Origin: VBDM01 sp049802235
GTDB lineage: Bacteria > Pseudomonadota > Gammaproteobacteria > Burkholderiales > SG8-39
Assembly: GCA_049802235.1 (NCBI GenBank)
Contig: JBARMB010000019.1
Coordinates: forward strand, 1-7,021
Direction of reading: 5' to 3'
Length of the DNA stretch: 7,021 nt
Each line of letters begins with the position of its first letter. Within the stretch, counting starts at the first letter, position 1. The notes under the pieces are model-generated. The model saw nothing but the letters and a program-made list of their open reading frames with translations. It had not been told where the DNA came from and ran no database searches. A program made the translations under genes and the position numbers. Positions 6,668-7,021 of this stretch are shown here, one piece after another.

Positions 6668-6814
6668 CTACTTACTGCGCTTCTTCGCCTTCTTCTTCGG
6701 GGTAAAGGGCTGCGGGGGTGTTGACAGCATCCGCCGCATGATCTCGTCGGCGCGTTTCAGCGCCTTCTCGTCGATCTGCGGCAATTCGTCTTGTTTTGAT
6801 TTTGCTGCTGGCAT
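6668..6814 (-). CDS. Small basic-tailed hypothetical protein, 48 aa
   Basis: This short gene starts at ATG 6814 and encodes MPAAKSKQDELPQIDEKA, then a predicted helix ALKRADEIMRRMLS (18-31), a Pro-rich hinge TPPQPFTP, and a strongly basic end KKKAKKRSK. The acidic/amphipathic centre with a Pro hinge and a Lys/Arg tail suggests a DNA-, RNA- or partner-binding peptide. I know no family name for it. No Shine-Dalgarno is visible before the ATG, so translation may be leaderless or weak. It is the first gene of a two-gene unit with the 90-aa protein, 12 nt away. Its start is only 16 bp from the start of the divergent plus-strand gene, so its promoter must overlap that gene. Regular codon use and the charge pattern argue that it is real. 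Confidence 0.6.
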   Translation of the reverse strand: MPAAKSKQDELPQIDEKALKRADEIMRRMLSTPPQPFTPKKKAKKRSK

Positions 6815-6830
6815 AGTTGGAGTCTAGGCT

Positions 6831-7021
6831 GTGTCTGGCGAGAAATCAATTGAGGTCACGGAAGAAATGGTTGCGGAGGTAGCCAGAATCATTGCTGATA
6901 GCTTTGATGCGCTGCCATCGAATGCACGTGGTGTCGCGGAGCAAGTTTTAACTGTGCTCCATGGAAAGGTCGAATATGAACTTCATAAATATCCGAGAGT
7001 CTTTGTGAAACCCTCTTCGCC
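6831..7021 (+). CDS. Hypothetical protein, N-terminal part (runs off the right edge)
   Basis: A frame open to the end of the window gives about 63 residues: SGEKSIEVTEEMVAEVARI, then ADSFDALPSNARGVAEQVL (22-40), HGKVEYELHKY (43-53) and PRVFVKPSS. The segment is mainly helical and charged, with no signal peptide or motif I recognise. Start GTG 6831 has GGAG 8 nt upstream and an in-frame TAG just before it; ATG 6867 is the alternative start. It is divergent from the 48-aa gene with only 16 bp between the starts, so the two may share a control region and be regulated together. The function is unknown, and the rest of the gene is needed. Confidence 0.6.
   Translation, partial: MSGEKSIEVTEEMVAEVARIIADSFDALPSNARGVAEQVLTVLHGKVEYELHKYPRVFVKPSS

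Overview
This window appears to come from a GC-rich proteobacterial chromosome, most likely a betaproteobacterium. That placement is inferred from the style of the short HPF-type protein (it begins MQIPLQI), from two Anr/FNR-type palindromes, and from the tightly coupled high-GC operon. No rRNA or tRNA is present to test it. The window joins a dense metabolic operon on the left to a looser, visibly AT-richer accessory segment on the right.

Positions 1-4658, all on the minus strand and read right to left, hold a short ribosome-hibernation (HPF-like) protein, an AcsA-type acyl-CoA synthetase, and the E1-alpha, E1-beta and (cut by the edge) E2 subunits of a pyruvate/acetoin-type 2-oxoacid dehydrogenase complex. 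AcsA/E1-alpha and E1-beta/E2 overlap by ATGA. E1-alpha also ends in ATGA, but there a compact element of about 109 bp with 20-bp inverted repeats sits before E1-beta. A 49-codon open frame runs through the element and stops 6 nt before the E1-beta start, which could preserve translational coupling. Both the synthetase and the dehydrogenase make acetyl-CoA (or a short acyl-CoA), so the operon looks like an acetyl-CoA supply module.

Positions 4659-5507 carry the regulatory signals. An Anr/FNR-type box (TTGAT-N4-GTCAA on the minus strand) lies upstream of the HPF gene. A perfect box (TTGAT-N4-ATCAA) lies upstream of a four-helix SPW-repeat membrane protein. The SPW gene has a consensus Shine-Dalgarno that places its start at a GTG, and a strong intrinsic terminator follows it. 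The simplest reading is that a low-oxygen regulator controls both ribosome hibernation and a small membrane protein. With no visible terminator between HPF and AcsA, the acetyl-CoA operon may share this control.

Positions 5508-7021 are accessory DNA. They hold a free-standing single-motif LAGLIDADG protein with a LexA-like site at its start codon, a plus-strand terminator-like hairpin, and a perfect tandem/palindromic repeat. They also hold a two-gene unit of unknown proteins (48 and 90 aa) on the minus strand and a divergent unknown gene on the plus strand, running off the right edge, whose start lies only 16 bp from the 48-aa gene. The function of these last three genes cannot be read from sequence alone.
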